Shown: positions 44,380 to 51,989 of the stretch, piece by piece
How the letters are laid out: each line of letters begins with the position of its first letter
Position numbering within the stretch: position 1 is the first letter of the stretch
Assembly: GCA_031552535.1 (NCBI GenBank)
Contig: JAVBMJ010000013.1
Span: 1 to 56,776, forward strand
DNA from: JAVBMJ01 sp031552535
GTDB taxonomy: Bacteria; Bacteroidota; Bacteroidia; Bacteroidales; Rikenellaceae
Length of the DNA stretch: 56,776 bases
Direction: 5' to 3'
Made by a program: the position numbers and the translations under genes
Notes under the pieces: model-generated
Database searches by the model: none
Told to the model about the DNA's origin: nothing
What the model saw: only the letters and a program-made list of their open reading frames with translations

Positions 44380-44475
44380 AAGCCTGTCTGAATTTCCTAT
44401 TGAGAGTATTTATCGTTTTTTTTTCGCCTCTTTTTTACGAAAAATTCGGCGGCTTCCAAATTTATTGAAATAGTC
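44378..44475 (+). repeat. Truncated family A element directly after tamB
   Basis: AGAAGCCTGTCTGAATTTCC and the following TATTTATCGTTTT...CGCCTCTTTTTT pattern match the left half of 49798-49959. The right half is missing. It overlaps the last two bases of the tamB stop codon. Confidence 0.6.
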
Positions 44476-44476
44476 C

Positions 44477-44504
44477 GGGGTGGCCTCAAAAAGAGGCCGC
44501 CCCT
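44477..44504. terminator. Hairpin between tamB and the HdeD gene
   Basis: GGGGTGGCCTC (44477-44487), AAAAA loop, GAGGCCGCCCC (44493-44503), with one G-T pair. It lies between convergent genes. Confidence 0.65.
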
Positions 44505-44530
44505 GACTTATGATCAGTAAAACCCTGTTA

Positions 44531-45106
44531 TTATTTGTGTTCGATTTTTTTATGAAGATCCCTGAGGTCAAACGAGAGCATTATCCTCGAAATACCGACT
44601 ATGACGAGGGTAAAACTGACCATAAACAGGGCTATGAACCCGCCTGCCAACGGCTGGAACATGATCCACAGCGAACAAAGTACGGCCAATATGCCGAAAG
44701 TAAGGTACCATCCCCAGTTGCGTACCGCCCAGCGATGCATGTCGATAGCGAAACCGATAGTTGAAAATCCTCTGAACATCAGCCAGAAAGCTACGATAAA
44801 CGGGATAATGGCCATAGTTATACCCGGATAGCACAACAGGAAAAAACCGAGGATGAAATCGATGATGCCTGCAGCGAGGTACCAACCCCATCCATCGAGA
44901 TTTTTGTAGTTGCCGGTAGCTAACAGTATTTCGAACAGGCCGCTGACGAACATACATGCGCTGAAGACTATGCTCAGTGCCATGTAACTCGACAACGGGA
45001 AGAACATCATCCATAACCCGATGATGAGAAGCAATATCCCGGCAATAAGGGACATCCACCAGTTCTTTACGGCTGATTTTACAGCATTTTCGAAGGAGGT
45101 TTCCAT
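44531..45106 (-). CDS. HdeD family (DUF308) membrane protein
   Basis: A 191-residue inner-membrane protein with six helices in three DUF308-like pairs: WMSLIAGILLLIIGLWMMFF, GWYLAAGIIDFILGFFLLCY and GWYLTFGILAVLCSLWIMFQ repeat the same helix-Gly-turn pattern. The E. coli relative HdeD is an acid-resistance membrane protein, but broad family members are uncharacterised. C-terminal tail LRDLHKKIEHK is cytosolic and charged. It stands alone. Confidence 0.87.
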   Translation of the reverse strand: METSFENAVKSAVKNWWMSLIAGILLLIIGLWMMFFPLSSYMALSIVFSACMFVSGLFEILLATGNYKNLDGWGWYLAAGIIDFILGFFLLCYPGITMAIIPFIVAFWLMFRGFSTIGFAIDMHRWAVRNWGWYLTFGILAVLCSLWIMFQPLAGGFIALFMVSFTLVIVGISRIMLSFDLRDLHKKIEHK

Positions 45107-45208
45107 GACTTATAATTTTTTAGCATTACGGTTTATGCCGCAACATGTCGCAACAATAGTACCAAAATGCTTCCGGGCAAAGTCCCCATCCGCCTCAGCT
45201 GGCATATG

Positions 45209-45250
45209 ACATTAGCGGCGTGAGGGTTAAAAATCTCACGCCGCTAATGT
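45209..45250. terminator. Perfect hairpin between the HdeD and small barrel genes
   Basis: Arms ACATTAGCGGCGTGAG (45209-45224) and its exact complement (45235-45250), 10-base loop, followed by TTTTC on the plus strand. It probably ends transcription of the minus-strand barrel gene. Confidence 0.7.
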
Positions 45251-45313
45251 TTTCTGTGATCCGGTCAGGATGTGTTAACACGTCATGATTCTCTTCCGGT
45301 GAATCGGGCAAAT

Positions 45314-45330
45314 TCTAAGAAACTGTTTAA
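45314..45330. repeat. Solo family A end containing a stop codon
   Basis: CTAAGAAACTGTTTAAA on the plus strand (45315-45331) overlaps the TAA stop (45327-45329) of the minus-strand barrel gene. No second end was found. Confidence 0.5.
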
Positions 45331-46115
45331 AACTGGGTGTTGAAGCCTATGAACAACTGGGTCTTGGTTTGCCCCACACCGTAGGCAAATACTGAATATT
45401 GCGGTTCGGCGAATATGTTGAATACCGTTTTCCCGGCCTTCAATACTTTACCTATACCGAGGCCTATCGGGATATTATAAGCTCCGCCTTCAAGATCGAA
45501 CGACCATATACCGGTGCTACGCAGGTATGTGCCCCCGCCAAGTTGCCACATGCCGAAAAGCTGTGTGGTGATCATGTTGACATCCGCCCTGTTGTCGTCT
45601 CCTGCGAACGAAGCCTGCCATTGGAGCAATGTCCCGGCCTGGAAATGCGGATTTCCTGCGAAATAGGCAAGTGCGGATAATCCTGCCTGCCATTTGCCCT
45701 GTCCGAGGTCGTTGGTGGCCGTGGGGATCACTATCTGTGGCCCTATGCCTATCTCGGTCCCTGGTTTTCCGGATTTGAATTTATAAATTGCAAACATGCT
45801 GAAATCGCCGAGTCCCGACGTCGGCGACATGCCGGGCATCGACTGTAAGGCTATGGGAAGAGTCGCCCGTACGATAAACGGCCCCAATGGTTGGGCATAA
45901 CGGAACATGGTCTGGTTGGCTGTCATATCTGTAACGCCATATATCGAAGATACATAGTAGTTGTGGATATTGAAGGCTTTAACCTTTGCCAGGGGATTGT
46001 TGGCCTGCTTGAGCGTTTCGGTGTCGAGCGCTGAAGGTTGATGGACTTCCTGACCCATGCAGTAGCCGGTTACAGCAAAAATGAACGCGGCGATAATCGT
46101 AATTTTTCTATACAT
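45327..46115 (-). CDS. Small outer-membrane beta-barrel, phenol MetA-like transporter fold
   Basis: A 262-residue protein with a signal peptide (TGYCMGQEV) and alternating strands. FIVRATLPIALQSMPGMSPT and SGLGDFSMFAIYKFKSGKPG, then GPQIVIPTATNDLGQGKWQA are typical of the MetA-pathway-of-phenol-degradation family, a loose group of small barrels; the name does not imply phenol use. Ends in LFIGFNTQF. The stop codon lies in a solo repeat end. No partner gene is obvious, and the substrate is unknown. Confidence 0.75.
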   Translation of the reverse strand: MYRKITIIAAFIFAVTGYCMGQEVHQPSALDTETLKQANNPLAKVKAFNIHNYYVSSIYGVTDMTANQTMFRYAQPLGPFIVRATLPIALQSMPGMSPTSGLGDFSMFAIYKFKSGKPGTEIGIGPQIVIPTATNDLGQGKWQAGLSALAYFAGNPHFQAGTLLQWQASFAGDDNRADVNMITTQLFGMWQLGGGTYLRSTGIWSFDLEGGAYNIPIGLGIGKVLKAGKTVFNIFAEPQYSVFAYGVGQTKTQLFIGFNTQF

Positions 46116-46256
46116 GATTTATTGGGTATTTATTGGTTTTCCGGTAGATAACCAATAACCGTACCATTGTAAGCATTATGTCAGGTAAAAGGCGATAAAA
46201 ACGCCTGCATGATATTTGCAATAATCTGGTTGCCCGGAAAGGCTGGGAAAGCGTTT

Positions 46257-46418
46257 AAGTAATATCAAATATTTATTTACCCATTTTATTTTTTCTCCAC
46301 CGGCATCTTTTTCACATCTCTTCCTCGGTTTAGCCCGCTAAACCTTCGGAAGCGACGCAAAAAAAATCTACCGGAGATAAAAAACAAAATACGGATAAAT
46401 AAATATCCTCTATTACTT
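46257..46418 (+). mobile_element. Family B 162-bp MITE-like element, diverged copy
   Basis: Begins AAGTAATATCAAAT and ends ATTACTT, with CGGCATCTTTTTC at the same place as in the other copies. It has exactly the same length as 21969-22130; the interior is more diverged. Confidence 0.6.
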
Positions 46419-46456
46419 AATTCCCGATGAGATATGGAAGATACGCGCTTTTTTGG

Positions 46457-46464
46457 TAATTTTG
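46457..46464 (+). promoter_or_regulatory. -7 box of the dsbD promoter
   Basis: TAATTTTG, a perfect TAnnTTTG match. No clear -33 TTG is present at the proper distance; the leader would be about 115 bp. Confidence 0.5.
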
Positions 46465-46588
46465 CGGGTGATAGTATGTCGGTATCCATAAGGGGAGTAT
46501 ATCGCTGCTATAAGGCGTTTTGCCGGTTTTGTATTTATATACAGCCGTATGAGCCGGCCCGATGACAGTATTACTATAGACGAATTTT

Positions 46589-48601
46589 ATGGGATTTAAA
46601 AAATTTTGGTTTACGGTATGTTGCCTGGCTCTGTTTTCCGGAGTATCTATGGCACAGGAAAACCCGGTTGCCTGGAGTGTATCTTCGCAGAAAATTGGGG
46701 ATGGTGTATATGAAGTGGTATTTACGGCCAATATACCGGCTCCGTGGCATATGTACGACCTGGGCCCGTATGACGGCGGTCCGAACAGTACGCTATTCAG
46801 GTTTGAACCCGGCGAAGGGCTGGAACTTGACGGCGGGGTATATATGGTGGATAAGCCCGTACGGAAGTTCGACGAGTCGTTCGGAATGGAGGTCGGCCAT
46901 TTTACAGGGAAAGCGCGTTTCGGTCAGAAGGTCAAGCTGTCGGGAGCGGGAGCCGTACTCCCGGCCGAAGTGGAGTGGTCGGTCTGTAACATAAACACAA
47001 ATGAGTGCCTGGCGCCGGAAACCAAAGAGTTAAAAATCGTGATAGGCGATCCCGGTGCCGCGGTAGCCCGGCAGGGAGCGGCAGATGGTTCCGGCGGCGA
47101 GATGTCGAAAGCGGCGGCGACGGCACCGGTAGCCGAGGGACATACTTTCTGGGGTATCATACTCAATGCTCTGTTATGGGGGGTACTGGCGCTTATTACG
47201 CCGTGTGTTTTCCCGATGATACCGATGACCGTTTCGTTCTTTATGAAGAATGAGGGTACGGCGGCCCGCGGGCGGTTCATGGCTATGATGTATGGTATTT
47301 TTATCGTCGCCCTATTCACCCTGCCGCTGGTTGTGATAACTGTGGTGACGCTGATCGTAGGCGGCGAGACCGTAACGGCCGATATTTTCAACTGGATAGC
47401 GACGCACTGGGTGCCTAACGTGATATTCTTTGCGGTGTTTATGATCTTTGCGGCCTCATTCTTCGGAGCATTCGATATCTCGCTTCCGTCGTGGATGGTG
47501 AACAAAAGCGACCGCAACTCTGAACGCGGCGGCCTGACGGGAGTGTTCTTCATGGCCTTGACGCTGGTGCTGATCTCGTTTTCGTGTACCGGGCCTATCA
47601 TAGGGCTGGCGCTGAATAAATCTGTTTCGGGCCAATTCTGGGAGCCCATGGCCACTATGCTGGTTTTTTCGGTGACATTTGCACTGCCTTTCACGCTTTT
47701 CGCTTTCTTCCCGTCACTGATGCAAAAATTGCCGCGTAGCGGTGGATGGCTGGGGTCGGTAAAGGTGGTGCTGGGGTTTGTCGAGGTGGCATTCGGATTC
47801 AAGTTCCTGAGTGTCGCCGACCAGACCTACCACTGGGGACTGCTCGACAGGGAGGTGTATCTGGCCATATGGATCGCTACATTCACCCTGATGGGTCTTT
47901 ACCTCATAGGTAAGATACGTTTTGCTCACGATGGCGAGAACCGTCCGATAGGCGTGGGACGGATCATGCTGGCCATAGTAACATTCGCTTTTGTGGTTTA
48001 TATGATCCCCGGGATGTTCGGAGCCCCGCTCAAGGGGTTGTCGGGCTATTTGCCCCCGATCCATACACAGGACTTCAGGCTTGGTGCTACGGATGGCGTC
48101 GTTTCGATTCAGGGCGCTCAGGTCCCGGGGGTATCGACACGGAAATATGCCGATTTCCTGCATCTGCCCCACGGACTGGACGGTTATTTTGACCTCGACG
48201 AGGCATTGGTTGCCTCGCGTGAGGCGGGGAAGCCTGTCTTCCTCGACTACACCGGGCACGGTTGTACCAACTGCCGCGAGATGGACTCCAAGGTGTTGTC
48301 AGACGAGAGGATACTTCGGGTGCTGCGGGAAGAGTACGTGGTAGTGGCGTTATTTAGTGACGACAAGACGCAACTTCCCGAAACTGAGTGGCTCACTACA
48401 GACAAAGGGCGTGTGCTTAAAGGTTTGGGAAAGAAAAATTCATATATCGTCAACAGCCGCTATGGGATAAACTCGCAGCCGGCATATGTAATACTCGACG
48501 GCGAGGGGCGTGCGTTGTTGCCTTCGCGCAGTTATAATCTCGACCGCGATGCATTTTTAGAATTCCTGAACGCCGGAGTGGAAAAATACAAGGGATTATG
48601 A
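46589..48601 (+). CDS. dsbD: Thiol:disulfide interchange protein DsbD
   Basis: A 670-residue protein that moves electrons from cytoplasmic thioredoxin to the periplasm. Signal peptide (1-22), DsbD alpha domain (about 25-160) with Cys133 and Cys140 in VCNINTNECLAPETK, transmembrane domain (about 185-500) with Cys206 in ITPCVFPMIPMTVSFF and Cys333 in SFSCTGPIIG, and a thioredoxin-like gamma domain with Cys559-x-x-Cys562 in TGHGCTNCREMDSK. All three Cys pairs are present. The next gene, a glycosyltransferase, overlaps the stop by 4 bp, so the two are translationally coupled. Confidence 0.95.
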   Translation: MGFKKFWFTVCCLALFSGVSMAQENPVAWSVSSQKIGDGVYEVVFTANIPAPWHMYDLGPYDGGPNSTLFRFEPGEGLELDGGVYMVDKPVRKFDESFGMEVGHFTGKARFGQKVKLSGAGAVLPAEVEWSVCNINTNECLAPETKELKIVIGDPGAAVARQGAADGSGGEMSKAAATAPVAEGHTFWGIILNALLWGVLALITPCVFPMIPMTVSFFMKNEGTAARGRFMAMMYGIFIVALFTLPLVVITVVTLIVGGETVTADIFNWIATHWVPNVIFFAVFMIFAASFFGAFDISLPSWMVNKSDRNSERGGLTGVFFMALTLVLISFSCTGPIIGLALNKSVSGQFWEPMATMLVFSVTFALPFTLFAFFPSLMQKLPRSGGWLGSVKVVLGFVEVAFGFKFLSVADQTYHWGLLDREVYLAIWIATFTLMGLYLIGKIRFAHDGENRPIGVGRIMLAIVTFAFVVYMIPGMFGAPLKGLSGYLPPIHTQDFRLGATDGVVSIQGAQVPGVSTRKYADFLHLPHGLDGYFDLDEALVASREAGKPVFLDYTGHGCTNCREMDSKVLSDERILRVLREEYVVVALFSDDKTQLPETEWLTTDKGRVLKGLGKKNSYIVNSRYGINSQPAYVILDGEGRALLPSRSYNLDRDAFLEFLNAGVEKYKGL

Positions 48602-49791
48602 AAAAAAAAGCCGCAGAAAAGTCTGTCACGCAAGGAGGTATACCCTTGCCGCATAGCATAACCGTTGTGGGTCCGGCGCATCCGTATCGAGGCGGGTTGG
48701 CGTCGATCATGCAAATTATGGCCCGCACGTTTATCGCGCGGGGCAGGACGGTATGCATTAAGACTTTCACGCTGCAGTATCCCGAATTCCTTTTTCCGGG
48801 GAAGAGCCAGTATGCCGACTCTCCGGCCCCCCGCGACCTCGACATTTCGCGTGAGGTGAATACGGTCAACCCCTTCAATTGGATCGCGGTGGGGTGCAGG
48901 ATCAGGCGGGCACGGCCCGATGCGGTGTTGATGAAGTACTGGACCCCGTTTATGTCTCCATGTTTCGGTACGATTGCGCGTATAGCCAGGTCGAACCGCC
49001 ATACTAAAGTGCTTGTGCAACTTGACAATATAGTGCCGCATGAGCGTCACGCCACGGATCACGCGTTCAATACCTATTTCATCCACAGCGTCGACGGATT
49101 CATCTATATGTCGCAGCAGGTGAAGGGTGAACTGGACCGGTATACCCGGAAGAAACCCTCGCTTTTCTCACCCCATCCGCTGTTTGTCAACTTTGGGGAT
49201 AAAGTCCCGCGGGATGAGGCCTGCAACAGGCTCGAACTCGATCCGGGGCTTTCGTATGCGCTGTTCTTCGGGCTGATACGCGACTATAAGGGCCTCGACC
49301 TGCTTCTCGAAGCGTGGGCACAGCTTAAATTGGAAGGGAAATGCGAAAGACGCAGGTTGATTGTCGCCGGGGAATTCTATCAGAATAAGGGCCGTTATGT
49401 CGACATTATCGTTGAACGGGGACTTGTGGACGATATCGTGTTGCACGACTATTTTATCAAAGACAACGATGTGCGCTACTTCTTCTCTGCAGCAGATGTG
49501 GTCATACAACCATATCGCAGCGCCACACAGAGCGGGGTGACGCAGATCGCCTACCATTTCGAGGTGCCCATGATCGTCACCAATGTGGGTGGTCTGCCCG
49601 AGATAGTTCCCGACGGCGTGGTAGGCTACGTTTGCCAGACGACGGTGGAAAGTCTTGCCGGGGCGATAGAGCGATTTTACGAGGACGGTGTGGCGGAGAG
49701 GTTTACAGCAAATATGTCCCGTGAAAAAGTACGGTTCAGTTGGGACGCAATGGCCGATAAACTCGACGAACTCTACGCTATGGCACTATAG
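48598..49791 (+). CDS. Group 1 (GT4-type) glycosyltransferase
   Basis: A 397-residue GT-B enzyme. VGPAHPYRGGLASIMQIMAR is the N-terminal acceptor-side motif, FFGLIRDYKGLDLLLEAW starts the C-terminal donor domain, and GVTQIAYHFEVPMIVTNVGG with LPEIVPDGVVGYV is the nucleotide-sugar site with the expected Glu. Substrate and product unknown; a lone transferase could act on lipopolysaccharide, glycoprotein or glycolipid. Overlaps dsbD by 4 bp (ATGA). The stop is 7 bp before a 162-bp repeat. Confidence 0.88.
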   Translation: MKKKAAEKSVTQGGIPLPHSITVVGPAHPYRGGLASIMQIMARTFIARGRTVCIKTFTLQYPEFLFPGKSQYADSPAPRDLDISREVNTVNPFNWIAVGCRIRRARPDAVLMKYWTPFMSPCFGTIARIARSNRHTKVLVQLDNIVPHERHATDHAFNTYFIHSVDGFIYMSQQVKGELDRYTRKKPSLFSPHPLFVNFGDKVPRDEACNRLELDPGLSYALFFGLIRDYKGLDLLLEAWAQLKLEGKCERRRLIVAGEFYQNKGRYVDIIVERGLVDDIVLHDYFIKDNDVRYFFSAADVVIQPYRSATQSGVTQIAYHFEVPMIVTNVGGLPEIVPDGVVGYVCQTTVESLAGAIERFYEDGVAERFTANMSREKVRFSWDAMADKLDELYAMAL

Positions 49792-49797
49792 ACAGTT

Positions 49798-49959
49798 AGA
49801 GTCTGTCTAAATTTCCTATGGAACATATTTGTCGTTTCTTTTTGGCCTCTTTTTTTCGAAAATCTTGTTACATAGTCCCGCTATGCTCCTCGATTTTCGC
49901 GTAAAATAGTCCTGAAAATAATTCGCAACTACTTTCCATAGGAAATTTAAACAGTTTCT
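49798..49959 (+). mobile_element. Family A 162-bp MITE-like element, diverged copy
   Basis: Begins AGAGTCTGTCTAAATTTCC and ends AATTTAAACAGTTTCT; outer parts TTTCCTATGG and CCATAGGAAA also pair. It has the family length and the CGTTTCTTTTTGGCCTC pattern that corresponds to CGTTCTTTCATCCTC in the other copies. Confidence 0.7.
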
Positions 49960-50004
49960 TAGTGACGCCGGCAGGGTGTTTCATCCCGTTAGTGACGCCG
50001 GCAG
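49959..50004 (+). repeat. 16-bp direct repeat upstream of the alkA promoter
   Basis: TTAGTGACGCCGGCAG occurs at 49959-49974 and 49989-50004, a 30-bp period. It could be a regulator site or a duplication made by the adjacent element. It lies about 100 bp before the alkA promoter. Confidence 0.55.
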
Positions 50005-50074
50005 TGTCGCGCGTATTATTTTCATCGGAGAAATCAGGCAGGCGCTGAGTCGGGGGATGCAGTCAATTTTTCGG

Positions 50075-50105
50075 TTGCAAAGGGTATGGCGAAGACTTAT
50101 TTTTG
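50075..50105 (+). promoter_or_regulatory. Promoter of the alkA-ada operon
   Basis: TTG (50075-50077), 20-bp spacer, TATTTTTG (50098-50105). The leader to alkA is about 28 bp. Confidence 0.65.
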
Positions 50106-50133
50106 CGGCAAGGATTGATATTACACTTCAGGC

Positions 50134-50787
50134 ATGACTGTTTATTTCAAATACGGAGAAAAAGAGATAGGGCATCTTAAAAAGGTGGACAAGCGGCTGG
50201 CGGCGGTAATCGACCGGGTGGGCGTGGTGGAGCGGGCCGTTATTCCCGACCTGTTCGTTGCGTTGGTACACTCCATTATCGGGCAGCAGATCTCGACTAA
50301 GGCGCACCGGACCATATGGGAGCGGATCGAAACCGAACTTGGCGAAATTACTCCGGATGTTATCGACCGTTTGCCGTTGGAGAGGTTGCAGCAGTTCGGC
50401 ATCACGTTCAAAAAGGCCGGGTATATAAAATCGGCGGCCCGGAAGATATTGTCGGGAGAGTTCGATATCGATGCGTTGCAGTCGATGCCCGACGGCGAGG
50501 TTTGTTCACGGCTTTCGGAGTTGGACGGCATAGGGGTATGGACCGCCGAGATGCTGATGCTGTTTTCGATGCAACGCCCCGATGTGCTGAGTTACGGCGA
50601 TCTGGCCATTCTGCGTGGACTGCGGATGGTGTATCACCACCGGAAGATAGATAGGGTCAGGTTCGACAAATACCGCAGGCGTTACGCGCCACACGGCTCG
50701 GTGGCCAGCCTCTATCTGTGGGCCGTGGCGGGTGGAGCTGTCGACGGAATGAAGGACTACGCACTCGGGAAGACGAAACCGAAGTAA
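50134..50787 (+). CDS. alkA: DNA-3-methyladenine glycosylase II, HhH-GPD family
   Basis: A 217-residue base-excision enzyme that removes alkylated purines. SIIGQQISTKAHRTIWERIE is the N-terminal AlkA signature; LDGIGVWTAEMLMLF is the helix-hairpin-helix and SYGDLAI holds the catalytic Asp156. It lacks the N-terminal TBP-like extension of E. coli AlkA, as is common for short members. The next gene, ada, starts 3 bp after the stop: a dedicated alkylation-repair operon. Confidence 0.9.
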   Translation: MTVYFKYGEKEIGHLKKVDKRLAAVIDRVGVVERAVIPDLFVALVHSIIGQQISTKAHRTIWERIETELGEITPDVIDRLPLERLQQFGITFKKAGYIKSAARKILSGEFDIDALQSMPDGEVCSRLSELDGIGVWTAEMLMLFSMQRPDVLSYGDLAILRGLRMVYHHRKIDRVRFDKYRRRYAPHGSVASLYLWAVAGGAVDGMKDYALGKTKPK

Positions 50788-50790
50788 ACG

Positions 50791-51840
50791 ATGGACGCTC
50801 AACGGGAAATATTCTACAGGGCTTTTATCGAACGCGATCCCGCTTTCGAAGGAGTATTCGTGGTGGGGGTGAAAACGACAGGTATCTTTTGCCGCCCCAC
50901 CTGTCCGGCGAAACCAAGGCTGGAGAACGTCGAGTTTTTCACGTCGGCCAAGGAGGCCGCCGAGGCGGGCTACAGGCCGTGCAAAGTATGCAAACCGTTG
51001 GAGAAACAGGGCAATCAACCTCCTTTCATCAGTCTGCTTTTGAAATACATGGAGGAGAATCAGTCGATCCGGATCAAAGATGCCAATCTTGTGGAGATGG
51101 GGCTGGAGCCCGGTAGGGTCCGCCGGTGGTTTCTAAAAAATTATAAGATTACGTTCCACGCCTATCAGAGAATGTACCGGGTCAACAACGCCTTCCAGCG
51201 CGTCCAGTCGGGCCAGAGCGTTACGGATGCCGCTTACGGTTCGGGTTACGATTCTCTGAGCGGGTTCGGCAGCATGTTCAAGAATATTATAGGTATGTCA
51301 CCCCTTAACAGTAAAAATATGCATATCGTAAATATAACCCGTATCGAAACCGATCTGGGACCGATGATCGCAGGGGCCACCGGGCGAGGTATATGTATGT
51401 TCGAATTTGCCGATTACAAATCGCTCGACCTGGAACTACGGCAGTTGGCCGCCACCTTCAAGACGCCTCTCGTACAGGGAGATAATCCTCATTTTGATAC
51501 TCTCAGGGCACAGTTGGAGCAATATTTTAAAGGCGAGCGCCGCCAGTTCGACATCCCGCTCGATCTGGTTGGTACCGAGTTTCAGAAACAGGTATGGCTT
51601 TCGTTGGTGCAGATTCCATATGGTTCCACAACGACCTATGCCGCACAGGCCGCACGTCTGGGCCGTCCGTCTTCGGTGCGGGCGGTGGCCAATGCCAACG
51701 GGAAGAACAAAATTTCCATAATCCTGCCTTGTCACCGTGTGATCGGAGCCGACGGCACGCTCACCGGTTACGGGGGAGGGATATGGCGAAAGAAAAAATT
51801 GCTGGAACTCGAAAAAGAATATATTGCAAAACAAGAGTAG
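50791..51840 (+). CDS. ada: Ada: methylphosphotriester/O6-methylguanine-DNA methyltransferase and regulator
   Basis: A 349-residue bifunctional protein. N-Ada zinc domain with Cys34, Cys38, Cys64 and Cys67 (TTGIFCRPTCPAKPR, GYRPCKVCKPL); Cys34 is the position that accepts methyl from phosphotriesters. An AraC-type helix-turn-helix follows (about 85-170, VTDAAYGSGYDSLSGFGSMF), then the C-terminal O6-methylguanine methyltransferase with ILPCHRVIGADGTLTGYGGG and acceptor Cys314. Family knowledge: the methylated N-domain turns the protein into an activator of its own operon. Ends at a hairpin (51854-51900). Confidence 0.95.
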   Translation: MDAQREIFYRAFIERDPAFEGVFVVGVKTTGIFCRPTCPAKPRLENVEFFTSAKEAAEAGYRPCKVCKPLEKQGNQPPFISLLLKYMEENQSIRIKDANLVEMGLEPGRVRRWFLKNYKITFHAYQRMYRVNNAFQRVQSGQSVTDAAYGSGYDSLSGFGSMFKNIIGMSPLNSKNMHIVNITRIETDLGPMIAGATGRGICMFEFADYKSLDLELRQLAATFKTPLVQGDNPHFDTLRAQLEQYFKGERRQFDIPLDLVGTEFQKQVWLSLVQIPYGSTTTYAAQAARLGRPSSVRAVANANGKNKISIILPCHRVIGADGTLTGYGGGIWRKKKLLELEKEYIAKQE

Positions 51841-51853
51841 CTACAGTTTCCAT

Positions 51854-51900
51854 TTAAGAGTCTGTCGATATTTCCTGAGGAAATACCGACAGACTCTTAA
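51854..51900. terminator. Hairpin after ada
   Basis: TTAAGAGTCTGTCGATATTTCC on the left (51854-51875) against a right arm ending 51900; about 20 paired bases with one mismatch and a very short loop. The GAGTCTGTC end resembles family A element ends. Confidence 0.65.
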
Positions 51901-51908
51901 TATATTTG
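51901..51908 (+). promoter_or_regulatory. Possible -7 box upstream of putA
   Basis: TATATTTG, a perfect TAnnTTTG match immediately after the hairpin, about 80 bp before the putA start. No -33 box was found. Confidence 0.4.
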
Positions 51909-51989
51909 GCTGGTTGGAGTGGGATTTTTCGTTTTTTTAAATGTAAATTAGCGGAGTGAAACAATGTCGAACGTAAAATAGCATGAAAA

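Larger units (their letters stand above)
46116..46588. other. 473-bp divergent intergenic region before dsbD
   Basis: Holds a 162-bp family B element (46257-46418) and the dsbD -7 box (46457-46464). The remaining sequence has no recognised coding frame. Confidence 0.6.

Noticed and set aside
46286..46489. Minus-strand short frame (67 codons)
   Set aside because: It lies mostly inside the family B element and is rich in Arg/Phe with no start context; a chance frame.
48595..48605. Frameshift between dsbD and the glycosyltransferase
   Set aside because: The overlap is a normal ATGA stop-start junction, and both proteins have complete domains.
50065..50080. Possible Ada box (AAT ... GCAA) before alkA
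   Set aside because: The spacing is 9 bp, not the 6 bp known from E. coli, and the GCAA is part of the -33 region; not convincing.
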